NCBI GenBank assembly: GCA_021797825.1
Contig: JAJZZA010000014.1
Coordinates: 1-56,023 of the forward strand
Reading direction: 5' to 3'
DNA length: 56,023 nt
Source of the DNA: Bacillota bacterium
Lineage (GTDB): Bacteria; Bacillota; Sulfobacillia; Sulfobacillales; Sulfobacillaceae
In this document: piece by piece, positions 18,161 to 25,815 of the stretch
Layout: the number at the start of each line of letters is the position of its first letter
How positions within the stretch are numbered: the first letter of the stretch is position 1
Notes under the pieces: generated by a model
What the model was told of the DNA's origin: nothing
Databases searched by the model: none
What the model saw: the letters and a program-made list of their open reading frames with translations, nothing else
Position numbers and translations under genes: made by a program

Positions 18161-18310
18161 GTGGGGAAGGTGATCGAACTCAAGTTCTGCGACATCTGTC
18201 ACAAACCGGTTATCAAGCATGAAGCCCTCTCCGTTTCAACAGGGTTTTTGGACAGTACCTTGTGTAAGGAGTGCGTCAGTAAATACGGTCATCTGTACCG
18301 TCCTTGGTAG
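18161..18310 (+). CDS. Small zinc-ribbon-like protein (two CxxC pairs)
   Basis: A 49-residue protein beginning VGKVIELKFCDICHKPV and containing CDIC and, 23 residues on, CKEC, a spacing that fits a small zinc ribbon or treble clef. AGGAGG lies nine bases before GTG 18161, and a second in-frame GTG at 18170 is also possible. It lies about 50 bp after rsmE and probably closes the heat-shock/rRNA-modification operon, where B. subtilis has mtaB instead. I do not recognise a named family; nucleic-acid or protein binding is a guess. Confidence 0.65.
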   Translation: MGKVIELKFCDICHKPVIKHEALSVSTGFLDSTLCKECVSKYGHLYRPW

Positions 18311-18715
18311 TCCGGGTCACCCGCCCGGCAGCATTTCGTCCCCGCTTGCCGTCGCAGCGGGAGTCGGCTCGGGGAACTGAAGGACGCGATTTCGGTCCGC
18401 CGCGGTTTACGACCGCGCGGTTTCACTGCCTGGCGATGTCCTGATGGAGACCCACCGACGTCATGCGAATCATGTTACTGGCGGGTATCTCGCTCTGACA
18501 ACGCCGGCTGCTTTCCCAACCGGCGAGAGTGGATGCGCGGGCACTTAGTCGTGATCTTTTCGGGGGGTTGCGGCATGTCTGGCGGCACATCTTTTTGATC
18601 GTTGCGCGTTTTGCCGCACGGGGTGGCAGAGGGTTCGATTGACATTGAAGAGCCGCCGGGGTTTTTGCTATCATGAAACGAAATATGGCGATATGGGCTA
18701 GAATGGACGGTCGCG
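18311..18715. other. Intergenic region upstream of the DNA methyltransferase
   Basis: About 400 bp of non-coding sequence with no convincing ORF on either strand. Near its right end TTGAAG-18 bp-TATCAT (about 18645-18674) is a candidate promoter for the methyltransferase gene, and a TTGACA just before it is too far (24 bp) from the same -10. A GTCCGGGT-CACC-CGCCCGG imperfect hairpin lies just after the zinc-ribbon gene. Confidence 0.4.
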
Positions 18716-19999
18716 ATGTCATCAATCCTTTCCTCGCCGTGGGCGCAACCCGAAAACTGGGATTTTCGCGATGCGGACACCAAGGAAGGCACTCACGTTA
18801 TCCATTCCTATCCGGCCATGATGATTCCGCAAGTGGCCCGCGGCCTGATCGCTCGGCTGCGCCGGCTAAACGCGGACGCCCAGACGTTGCTTGACCCTTT
18901 TTGCGGGGCAGGCACCGTATTGGTGGAAGCTGCCCGCCAAGGTTTGGCGTCATGGGGCAACGATTTGAACCCGTTGGCTCTTCGCATCGCGCGGGCCCGC
19001 ACTACCCCGGTTGACGAAGCGGTGTTAACGCGCGAGAGCGACCGCTTGCAGGAGGCGCTGACCGCTTCGCGTTTGGCCCGCTGGGATGGCCCGATTCCGG
19101 CCTTCAAAGGCCGCGATTATTGGTTCAAAGCCGAGGTCAGTCGCGCACTGGCCTTTGTTCAGCAGCAAATCGCCAGGCAACTGACCGATCCGGATGTCCG
19201 CCGGCTGGCGGAGGTGGCGTTCAGCGAAACCGTGCGCTTGGCCTCCAATACGCGCAACGGGGAGTTCAAACTCTATCGGATTCCGGCGGACCGGCTGGCG
19301 GCGTTTCAACCGGATGTTTTGGCGCTCTTTAGCCAAACCTGGCAGCGCTACCGAGCCGGACTTGGGGAATTTAACGCCGCATTGCGGCAGGCGGCCGCCA
19401 CCCGGATTGTCTATGGGGATAGCCGCCGCTTGGCGGGTGTGCCGGATGCGTTCTTCGATCTCATGGTGACGTCGCCGCCCTATGGCGATTCCCGCACTAC
19501 CGTCGCCTACGGCCAGTTCTCGCGTCTTTCCCTGGAATGGCTGGGCGTCCCCCCCGAAGAGGCGCGCCGCGTGGACCGCCAGCTGCTCGGCGGCCGCCAA
19601 ACCCCGGATAGTCCGGCGGGTGCGATGTTGCCCGCGGCGGTGCAAACCGGCCTTGCGGCCATTGCCGTGCAGGACCCCGCGCGCGCTGGGGAAGTGCAAG
19701 CCTTTTACCGGGATTTGGACCGCGCGCTGGGGGCTATCACGCAAAAATTGCGGCCCGGGGCGCTCTGCGCCTGGGTGGTCGCCAACCGGACGGTCAAACG
19801 GGTGGTGCTCCCCACCAACACGATTATCGCGGAGCTGGCAATGGCGCGCGGGTACGAGCTCATCGAGGACTTAAGCCGCAACATTCCCAACAAACGCATG
19901 CCGCTGGCCAACAGTCCGAGCAATGTGCCCGGTCAGACAGGCGTTACCATGACCCAAGAACACCTGGTTATTCTGCGTTACCGCGGTAGCCAAGCCTGA
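18716..19999 (+). CDS. Solitary DNA methyltransferase (N6-adenine/N4-cytosine type)
   Basis: A 427-residue SAM-dependent amino-methyltransferase. SAM-binding motif I DPFCGAGT is at residues 60-67 and catalytic motif IV TSPPYGDS at 252-259. Between them lie about 185 residues that may contain target recognition, an order like alpha-class enzymes. TSPPY favours N4-cytosine or a related base target. No restriction endonuclease gene is adjacent, so it may be an orphan methylase or part of a defence system encoded elsewhere. An RNA target cannot be excluded. ATG 18716 has only a weak GGACGG upstream. It interrupts the conserved order between rsmE and rpsU. Confidence 0.8.
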   Translation: MSSILSSPWAQPENWDFRDADTKEGTHVIHSYPAMMIPQVARGLIARLRRLNADAQTLLDPFCGAGTVLVEAARQGLASWGNDLNPLALRIARARTTPVDEAVLTRESDRLQEALTASRLARWDGPIPAFKGRDYWFKAEVSRALAFVQQQIARQLTDPDVRRLAEVAFSETVRLASNTRNGEFKLYRIPADRLAAFQPDVLALFSQTWQRYRAGLGEFNAALRQAAATRIVYGDSRRLAGVPDAFFDLMVTSPPYGDSRTTVAYGQFSRLSLEWLGVPPEEARRVDRQLLGGRQTPDSPAGAMLPAAVQTGLAAIAVQDPARAGEVQAFYRDLDRALGAITQKLRPGALCAWVVANRTVKRVVLPTNTIIAELAMARGYELIEDLSRNIPNKRMPLANSPSNVPGQTGVTMTQEHLVILRYRGSQA

Positions 20000-20097
20000 A
20001 GCGGTTTCACGGTTGTGCAGACCTGGCGGGCGAGGCATCCCGTGATGTTTCACCTCGGGACGGCCTACCCGCCATCGGTGTCCCGTCCGCTCGCGCC

Positions 20098-20115
20098 ATT
20101 GCCCGGTGGGGCAAT
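20098..20115. terminator. Small perfect hairpin after the methyltransferase gene
   Basis: ATTGCCC-GGTG-GGGCAAT is a 7-bp perfect stem with a four-base loop, about 100 bp after the methyltransferase stop. It lacks a T-run, so its role as a terminator is doubtful. Confidence 0.25.
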
Positions 20116-20262
20116 GACCGCTGCCACGGACCCGGCGGCGGCCGGCCCGGGGGCCAATTCAGGGGGAGGCAAGGCGGTCGGGCGGTCGCAGGGTTGAGTG
20201 TCGGGACCTCGCGGGGTAATGGTGCGCGGCGCCCGCCCCCAACGGCGGTCTCCAGGATAAGT

Positions 20263-20292
20263 TTGACACCGTTTCCATGGCCCTCATATAAT
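20263..20292 (+). promoter_or_regulatory. Strong sigma-A promoter of rpsU-yqeY
   Basis: TTGACA (20263-20268) and TATAAT (20287-20292) are both perfect consensus with an 18-bp spacer, 46 bp before the rpsU start codon. High expression is expected for a ribosomal protein gene. Confidence 0.9.
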
Positions 20293-20338
20293 AGGGGGAA
20301 GCAACCCCGACCCGAGCGGGTGGAGGGGAGGGAAACGT

Positions 20339-20515
20339 GTGTCAGAAGTCAAAGTTGGAAAAAATGAAAGTCTGGAAAGCGCCCTCAAGCGGTTTAAACG
20401 CCAGATCCAAAAAGCTGGTGTACTAGCGGAGGCTCGTCGGCACGAGCACTACGAAAAACCCAGTGTTCGCAAAAAGAAAAAGTCGGAAGCCGCCAGGAAA
20501 AAGCGGTCAAAGTAG
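20339..20515 (+). CDS. rpsU: 30S ribosomal protein S21
   Basis: A 58-residue, highly basic ribosomal protein. It reads [19 protein letters not shown] then [19 protein letters not shown], the standard S21 pattern in which the N-terminal strand and the [12 protein letters not shown] helix contact 16S rRNA near the anti-Shine-Dalgarno region. It starts at GTG 20339 after the purine-rich GGAGGGGAGGG. A second GTG two bases earlier is out of frame. It stands before yqeY, as in most Firmicutes, under a consensus promoter. Confidence 0.97.
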   Translation: MSEVKVGKNESLESALKRFKRQIQKAGVLAEARRHEHYEKPSVRKKKKSEAARKKRSK

Positions 20516-20538
20516 TCGGTTCGGTGGGAGGCAGCTCG

Positions 20539-20991
20539 GTGGCCTTGCGGGAACGGTTGAATGAGGATTTGAAGGTAGCGATGCGGGCAAAAGATCCGGT
20601 CCGCCTGGCGGTGATCAGGGGAATCAAGGCGGCCGTGTTGTCGGCCGAAACCCGGGCAGAACGGGTTACCCTGGAAGACGAGGGGATTTTGCAGGTTATC
20701 AGCAAAGAACTGAAAGAACGGCAGGAGGCCCTGCCGGAGTTCGAACGGGCTGGGCGACAGGATTTGGTGGACAAACTCCGGCAGGAGATGGCTATCGTGC
20801 AGGAATATCTGCCTGCCCCCCTATCGTCGGACGAGTTGGCGAAATTGGTCGCGGATGCGATTGATCGCAGCGGCGCCGCCGGCCCCCGCGACCTGGGCAA
20901 GGTGATGGGCATATTGCAACCGGCCATTCGCGGACGGGCGGACGGGCGGATGGTGGCCGATCTGGTTAAGTCTCAACTGCAACGGGGATAG
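20539..20991 (+). CDS. yqeY: GatB/YqeY domain protein
   Basis: A 150-residue YqeY-family protein (usual length ~148) related to the tail domain of GatB. That domain binds tRNA in the amidotransferase, though the role of the free-standing protein is not settled. Family patterns include LRERLNEDLKVAMRAKD near the N-terminus, QEYLPAPLSSDEL and GKVMGILQPAIRGRADGR at the end. GTG 20539 follows GGGAGG by seven bases; the GTG at 20524 lies before that site and is rejected. It is cotranscribed with rpsU and is followed by a strong intrinsic terminator. Confidence 0.92.
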   Translation: MALRERLNEDLKVAMRAKDPVRLAVIRGIKAAVLSAETRAERVTLEDEGILQVISKELKERQEALPEFERAGRQDLVDKLRQEMAIVQEYLPAPLSSDELAKLVADAIDRSGAAGPRDLGKVMGILQPAIRGRADGRMVADLVKSQLQRG

Positions 20992-20995
20992 CAAG

Positions 20996-22015
20996 ATGGT
21001 GGGAAAAGCCCGCAGCGCCGTGCTGCGGGCTTGTTTTGCGGTGATCCCGGCTTTTTTGGCCGCCGGGCTGGGGTTCGGGACCGGACGGACAGAGGGTCCG
21101 CGCGTTGCACCGGGTTTCATCGAGGTGTGTTATGCGGTGCGGACAGCCGGTGGCGAAACCCTGGCCTGCCGTTCCTATTCGGCCAGCGGGGGCGCGCGCG
21201 GTCCGGCGGTGGCCGTGGGCCGCTTGGGCCTGGTGGCTGAAGCCCAAACTGCCGGCGCGGTTCCCGGGGCCATCGTGACCACCACCGGTTTCGCGGTGAA
21301 AATCGTGAGGGCGGGAAGGGTCCACACCATGGCGCGGGCTCCGGCGGACTGGACGTTGTTGGCGGTGCGACGGGTTGCCGGCCGGATCTGGACGGTTGCC
21401 GAAAACGTTGCCAAACGCCAGGACGTGATCGGGAGATTGGGTGCCAACGGCCGCTGGGATTGGGTCAAAACGCCGATTCCCGCAGGAATTACCACGTTGT
21501 TGCGCCAACCTTCCGGACAGCTGGCGGTGGCGGTGATGTCTTCCCATCGCGCCCGCGTGTTGTCCGGAAAGGGAAGGCCGTTGGCGAGTGTGGGCGGAAT
21601 CACGCCGCAAGGCACGGTGGGTTTCGCGGAGGGAAAGACGCTGGTGCCGTTTGCCAGCGGGTCAAACGGGTTTGGCTTGGCGCTGGTGGCGGCGCGGCAG
21701 GTGCAATACCAATTGTACCCGTCGGTCTATCGCGCGGTGATTGAGGTCACCGACACCAGCCCGGTGTGGGGCGTGAGCCCGGAGGGAATGGTGCCGTTTC
21801 GCCAGGGACGGTTTCGGTTTTCCGAACGCCGTCGGTGGCCGCGGCCGCTGCCGGGAACCATAACCCTGGTGGGCAGTGGCCGCCCTTGGATGTTGGTGGT
21901 TGACGGGAATAGCCAAGGCGTCTGGTTCAATGTGCAAACCGGCCGCTATGGTCCCGGGTTTCAGATAAACACCCCATGGCCGGCGGTCGTGCGGGCGATT
22001 GCCCTGGGGTCGTAA
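20996..22015 (+). CDS. Exported protein of unknown function, propeller-like
   Basis: A 339-residue protein with a signal peptide: basic start MVGKAR, hydrophobic core to about residue 28 and small residues at the likely cleavage site. The mature part has repeated beta-rich segments (AVAVGRLGLVAEAQ, LLAVRRVAGRIWTVAE, TITLVGSGRPWMLVV) suggesting a degenerate beta-propeller. I recognise no catalytic motif and no named family. ATG 20996 lies five bases after yqeY, but a perfect intrinsic terminator occupies codons 5-14, so expression may need readthrough or a start further on (in-frame GTG 21041). Its last 55 bp overlap the convergent rhodanese-like gene. Confidence 0.6.
   Translation: MVGKARSAVLRACFAVIPAFLAAGLGFGTGRTEGPRVAPGFIEVCYAVRTAGGETLACRSYSASGGARGPAVAVGRLGLVAEAQTAGAVPGAIVTTTGFAVKIVRAGRVHTMARAPADWTLLAVRRVAGRIWTVAENVAKRQDVIGRLGANGRWDWVKTPIPAGITTLLRQPSGQLAVAVMSSHRARVLSGKGRPLASVGGITPQGTVGFAEGKTLVPFASGSNGFGLALVAARQVQYQLYPSVYRAVIEVTDTSPVWGVSPEGMVPFRQGRFRFSERRRWPRPLPGTITLVGSGRPWMLVVDGNSQGVWFNVQTGRYGPGFQINTPWPAVVRAIALGS
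21008..21038 (+). terminator. Intrinsic terminator of rpsU-yqeY, inside the next ORF
   Basis: GCCCGCAGC (21008-21016), loop GCCGT, GCTGCGGGC (21022-21030) gives a perfect 9-bp GC-rich stem followed by TTGTTTTG. It sits 17 bp past the yqeY stop but 12 bp inside the exported-protein ORF, whose signal-peptide codons it overlaps. It should cut the downstream gene off from the strong rpsU promoter. Confidence 0.8.
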
Positions 22016-22638
22016 CCGTCACCGTGCAGGTAGCGGATAATGCCCCCCACCAAATAGCCGACTTGGGAAAATCCCCGCTGAAATGCCCACCAAGCGGCCA
22101 GCACCGACCGGTCGTCCCGCCCCGAGACAAACAAGAGGGGCCGCGAGGGATCATCGACCGTCAAGATGTCGGGCCATTGGGAAAACGCCAGGGCCCGGGT
22201 GGCGGGAGCGAATGGGTGCAGCTCCTGCTCGATGGACTCCCTGACGTCCACGATCTCGACGGTGGGGTTGGCCGCGAGAAACGTCAAGAAATCTGGCGGG
22301 CGCACCAAATTGCCCCGGATCACTTTAAGCCCGCGCGGTTGCCAGGTGCTGGGCTGGCTGGCCAGCACGCCGATGACATGGATGCCAAGCGGCGTCAGCT
22401 CATCGGCCGCCACTTGACCACTCACCGGGGTGTCGGCGATCAGGACGACGCGTAGGCCCGCGGCAAACCGGCCATCGAGCAGCAAGGGCATGCCAAAACG
22501 CGGTCCCGCCACGGGCCAGGAGTTGGCGAGATGAATCTGCACATATTGCCGGGGTGTCCGAATGTCGACTAGGGTGGCGCCGCGATCGGCTTGCCGGTTG
22601 ACGTCTTGGTGCGAGAGAACGACCACACTGCTTCCCAT
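21961..22638 (-). CDS. Tandem rhodanese-like protein without cysteine
   Basis: A 225-residue protein with two rhodanese-like repeats. The first has LVDIRTPRQYVQIHLANSW and the second EIVDVRESIEQELH plus RSVLAAWWAFQRGFSQVGYLVGG. Active rhodaneses transfer sulfane sulfur through a loop cysteine; here the loops read LIADTPVSG and FVSGRDDRS, and the whole protein has no cysteine at all. It is therefore probably a binding or scaffold protein, not a sulfurtransferase. GGAGGA seven bases before ATG 22638 supports the start. It follows the radical SAM pair on the same strand and overlaps the exported-protein gene at its 3' end. Confidence 0.75.
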   Translation of the reverse strand: MGSSVVVLSHQDVNRQADRGATLVDIRTPRQYVQIHLANSWPVAGPRFGMPLLLDGRFAAGLRVVLIADTPVSGQVAADELTPLGIHVIGVLASQPSTWQPRGLKVIRGNLVRPPDFLTFLAANPTVEIVDVRESIEQELHPFAPATRALAFSQWPDILTVDDPSRPLLFVSGRDDRSVLAAWWAFQRGFSQVGYLVGGIIRYLHGDGYDPRAIARTTAGHGVFI

Positions 22639-22693
22639 ATTTTTTCCTCCGAATGGTCATCGACCGTCTCAAATTGCGCTGTGGCGTGCCTGC

Positions 22694-23356
22694 TCACAGC
22701 CACTGATGCTTGACTGGGGCGTGATGGAGCGGTGCCACCGGAATCCTCGGCAAGGCAGGTTGCGCCGGGGCAGGCAGTTCTACCGGCGGCCGCCCGCTGA
22801 AATCGGTGAGACAGAGCGGGCGGTGCAAGGCAGCGGCCAGGCTTATCAGCTGATGCAGCCCGTCGTCCGGGACGTTATCCAGTTGCACCTGCGGATATTT
22901 AGCAGCCAGGTAGGCGATGGCCTCCTGGCCGATGGTGCGCCAATCCAGCCAGATCTCGGCGCCCGCGAATGCCTCGGTCATCCCCTTCAACGCATCGTCG
23001 ATTTGGCACAAAGGGGTCATCGCCGGCCGTTTCACGATGAGACGCCGCAATGGATAGCGGCGGACGGCGCGGGTGAGGTCCTGCCAGATCTCTGTGCCCG
23101 GAGCGGGCGGGCAGGGCAGGCACAGGTCGACGGGGCCGCTGTCGAGGTCGGGCGCGAGGGCCTCGAGGGCGGCGTGCCAGACTTGGCCGGATTGCGGGAC
23201 GAGTGTTGCCCGTGAACCCGGACCGCTGGGGGGGGGACCGCCACTAACCACATGGCCTCGCCCGCCATGCCATCGCAGAAACCGCTGCGCGTGCCAGGAA
23301 CCGTCTTGCCCGGCGGGCAGCAGCAGGGTAGGGACCCAATATAGCGGCTGGGTCAT
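22694..23356 (-). CDS. Unknown partner protein of the radical SAM gene
   Basis: A 220-residue protein that I cannot assign. It begins MTQPLYWVPTLLLPAGQDG and has a Pro/Gly-rich N-terminal third, a middle with LDLCLPCPP-like and RRLIVKRPAMTPLCQIDD stretches, and a helix-rich C-terminal half (EIWLDWRTIGQEAIAYLAAK). No transmembrane segment or known catalytic motif is visible. Its start overlaps the TGA of the radical SAM gene (ATGA), so the two are translationally coupled and very likely act together, perhaps as substrate-binding partner. The in-frame extension to 23383 is not needed. Confidence 0.6.
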   Translation of the reverse strand: MTQPLYWVPTLLLPAGQDGSWHAQRFLRWHGGRGHVVSGGPPPSGPGSRATLVPQSGQVWHAALEALAPDLDSGPVDLCLPCPPAPGTEIWQDLTRAVRRYPLRRLIVKRPAMTPLCQIDDALKGMTEAFAGAEIWLDWRTIGQEAIAYLAAKYPQVQLDNVPDDGLHQLISLAAALHRPLCLTDFSGRPPVELPAPAQPALPRIPVAPLHHAPVKHQWL

Positions 23357-24156
23357 GGCCCAACCTCCAACACGGTATCCCAAAATGCGGTCAGCCCGCG
23401 GTTCACCAACAGCCAGCGTCCGTCCTCGCCAATCGCGGTGCCGGACATGTAAATCGGCAGACTTGGACGACGCCGGCGAATTTCCTCAATAATCGACGCC
23501 ACCGTCAGCAGATGGGGAGCCGCGAACATGGCGAGCTTGGTCCCGGCGGGACGAAACGGCTTGACAACCACATGGGCAAGCTGGCGAATTTGCAGCAACG
23601 CGGTCAGATGGGTATCCATCGCCTCCTCATCGACAAACGGGGCAACGCCCACCAGTCCCGCGGGGGAGATGCCGTTGTCGGCTGCCAGCACAGCAATTTC
23701 GAGCCAGCGTTGGGCTGGCAGGCGGTAGGGTGAAAGTTGCTGGCGAATGGGGTCAATCAGCCATTCGCCGCCTCCCGGCCCTAAGTTCGTCGCTCCGGCG
23801 TCCCTTAACAGGCTAAGCAGTTCGTGAACCGGACGACGCTCCACGCGGTGGTGATGGTCGAGTTCCACCGCCGAAAAGGCTTGAATAGGGGATGCGGTGC
23901 GGTGGCGAATCCGCCGGACCAGATTCACAAAGTATCCAAAGGGCTCCGTCACCGTCAGCCCTCCCCGGATTTTGACCAGTTCTTCCCGCGGCCAGGACGG
24001 GGGCAGCTGGTGGGGGGCGATGGCCGCCGCCACGCGGCCAGGATTTCTCAGCGGAACCGGCGTGGCAAAATCACAAAACGCACAACCCATCCAACAAGCG
24101 CGCGTGGTCGTGACCTTTAGTACCGGTATGCTGCGGGCATGTCCCCCGTCCGCCAT
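23353..24156 (-). CDS. Short radical SAM protein related to MqnE/MqnC/CofH
   Basis: A 267-residue radical SAM protein with CWMGCAFC at residues 21-28 (CxxxCxxC cluster site). Further blocks resemble the MqnE/MqnC/CofH group: IRGGLTVTEPFGYFVNLV (compare GGLHPxLPFxYYVDL), IQAFSAVELDHH, NLGPGGGEWLIDPIRQ and SAERW-like PAQRWLEI. These enzymes act in futalosine menaquinone and F420 synthesis, but members are usually ~360 residues. This one lacks much of the N-terminal region, and no mqn or cof genes are nearby, so its reaction is unknown. ATG 24156 has AAAGGGGGA about ten bases upstream. It is coupled to the unknown partner gene. Confidence 0.75.
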   Translation of the reverse strand: MADGGHARSIPVLKVTTTRACWMGCAFCDFATPVPLRNPGRVAAAIAPHQLPPSWPREELVKIRGGLTVTEPFGYFVNLVRRIRHRTASPIQAFSAVELDHHHRVERRPVHELLSLLRDAGATNLGPGGGEWLIDPIRQQLSPYRLPAQRWLEIAVLAADNGISPAGLVGVAPFVDEEAMDTHLTALLQIRQLAHVVVKPFRPAGTKLAMFAAPHLLTVASIIEEIRRRRPSLPIYMSGTAIGEDGRWLLVNRGLTAFWDTVLEVGP

Positions 24157-24282
24157 CAGTGTTGGTTCCCCCTTTTCTTAATTTATTCGACATCCAGCCC
24201 GCGGTTCCTGCACCGGGATCCGTCTCATCAACCCCGACGGGTCCGCATAGCATGAAGCAGCTTGAATTCGAGGAGGATGGTT

Positions 24283-24567
24283 ATGGACAAGATCCGCCCC
24301 ATCGCTCGGCTGGCCGAGGCATTGGAAATCCCCCCCGAGGTATGGGCCGGCGTGCCGCGAGTTGAGATGGTGGGGCAGCTTCAGTTGCGGGTGGAAAATC
24401 ATCGGGGTCTGGAGTATTACCAGCCGCACCGTCTGGTCTTGCGCACGCCCGACGGCCGGGTGGTGGTCCACGGCCAAGACTTGGTGATCGCCTGGATGGA
24501 TCAACGCGCGGTCTTGGTAACGGGTCAGGTGCGGTCGGTCGAGTTCGGGGGGGCCAGCCGTGACTGA
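24283..24567 (+). CDS. yqfC: Sporulation protein YqfC (YabP/YqfC family)
   Basis: A 94-residue YabP/YqfC-family protein. VPRVEMVGQLQLRVENHRGL and GRVVVHGQDLVIAWMDQRAVLVTG match the beta-rich family pattern. In B. subtilis yqfC and yqfD are mother-cell sporulation genes under sigma-E. A CATAGCAT sequence at 24246-24253 loosely resembles a sigma-E -10, but I cannot see a convincing -35. GAGGAGG precedes ATG 24283 by six bases. It overlaps yqfD by eight bases, begins the long conserved rightward block and marks the organism as a likely spore former. Confidence 0.85.
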   Translation: MDKIRPIARLAEALEIPPEVWAGVPRVEMVGQLQLRVENHRGLEYYQPHRLVLRTPDGRVVVHGQDLVIAWMDQRAVLVTGQVRSVEFGGASRD

Positions 24568-25762
24568 GTGGTTTTACCGGTGGCTGGGGGGATGGGTGGA
24601 GGTGTCGCTTCGCCACGGCGCCGAAGAGGACGCGCTGAGCCGGATTGTGATGTCGGGTCAAAGACTGTGGAAGATCGCGCGCGATGGCGAGGGCGTGCAT
24701 TTTGTGGCCGGTCTGGCAGGAATCGGCGCGATTCGGCGGGCCGCTCGCGGATGTCAGGTCACGGTCAGTTTTGGCCGGCGCGGAGGGGCGCCGTTTCAGT
24801 GCAAATCGTTGCGGCGTCGGCCATTCTTGTTGGTGGGGCTCTTGTGCGCCGTCCTGTTGCTGGAGATGGCGGTGACGCGGGTCTGGGTGGTGAGCGTGGC
24901 GGGCGGCCTGCCGCTTGCTCAACAAGCCCAGATTGTGCAGGCGGCCCGGGACAGCGGCCTTGGCCCCGGCACGCCCAAAGGCGCGGTGCAGGTCAACGCG
25001 ATTCGCCGCGCCATGCAAAAACGCCTGCCCCGGTATGCGTGGATTGGAATCCAGATTCATGGCGTGGTGGCCACCATTCAGACGGTGCCGTGGACCGCCC
25101 GCCCCGCTGCGCACGTGGTGCCCCGGCTCGTGGCCGACCGATCCGGACGCATAACCGGCGTATGGGTTTATATGGGGGAGCCGATGGTCGCGGTCGGCGA
25201 TTGGGTGCGGCGTGGTCAGGTGCTGGTTCGGGGGGGGGTGACGGGATTGGTGCCGACCCCCAAGGACGGGCAAGCCGTGCAACCGGGGGTGGCGGTGACG
25301 CCGGCGGAAGCCGCGGTGTGGGCCGAGGTCCGCTATCAGGCCGAGGTCTTTCAGCCATTTCACGCCGTGCAGTACCATACTACAGGCCGCACGTTTACCA
25401 CCGTGACCGTGACGCTGGATCAGGGTCCGCCGATTTTGGTGTGGGGTCTGGGCCCGGTGCCGTTTCGACATTACCAGGTGACCAAACGGGAAACCCCGGT
25501 CATGTGGGCTGACGTGGTCCTGCCCGCAGAGATGACCAAGATGATCTATAATGAGACAATCAGGAGTTCAATGATTTATCGGCCAAATGTTGCCCTGCGA
25601 TTGGCCACCAAAGCGGCCGAGCAACGCTTGCAAAATGATGTGCCAAAAGCTGGCACAGTGCTAGACCGGCGGTGTGTGACCCGCTGGACCCGGACCGGGG
25701 TGTGGGTGGATGTGATGTGGACGGTCAGTCAAGACATTGCCCGAGCTCCCCGTAATCCGTAA
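24560..25762 (+). CDS. yqfD: Sporulation protein YqfD
   Basis: A 400-residue YqfD-type protein with an N-terminal cytoplasmic part, one clear transmembrane segment (about 90-115, PFLLVGLLCAVLLLEM) and a large extracytoplasmic domain. Family landmarks include WIGIQIHGVVATIQ, ADRSGRITGVWVYMGEP and GDWVRRGQVLVRGGVT. The protein functions in the mother cell during spore formation, with a mechanism not established. It starts at GTG 24560 within the end of yqfC, so translation is coupled. It is followed 53 bp later by phoH in the standard order. Confidence 0.88.
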   Translation: MTEWFYRWLGGWVEVSLRHGAEEDALSRIVMSGQRLWKIARDGEGVHFVAGLAGIGAIRRAARGCQVTVSFGRRGGAPFQCKSLRRRPFLLVGLLCAVLLLEMAVTRVWVVSVAGGLPLAQQAQIVQAARDSGLGPGTPKGAVQVNAIRRAMQKRLPRYAWIGIQIHGVVATIQTVPWTARPAAHVVPRLVADRSGRITGVWVYMGEPMVAVGDWVRRGQVLVRGGVTGLVPTPKDGQAVQPGVAVTPAEAAVWAEVRYQAEVFQPFHAVQYHTTGRTFTTVTVTLDQGPPILVWGLGPVPFRHYQVTKRETPVMWADVVLPAEMTKMIYNETIRSSMIYRPNVALRLATKAAEQRLQNDVPKAGTVLDRRCVTRWTRTGVWVDVMWTVSQDIARAPRNP

Positions 25763-25815
25763 AGCCAGCCTGGTTGCAACGGCCAATGTCACCAACCAAA
25801 AAAGGGGGAAACCGG

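Noticed and set aside
24281-25471. 396-codon minus-strand open frame over yqfC/yqfD
   Set aside because: His/Pro/Arg-rich shadow of the well-supported yqfC and yqfD genes.
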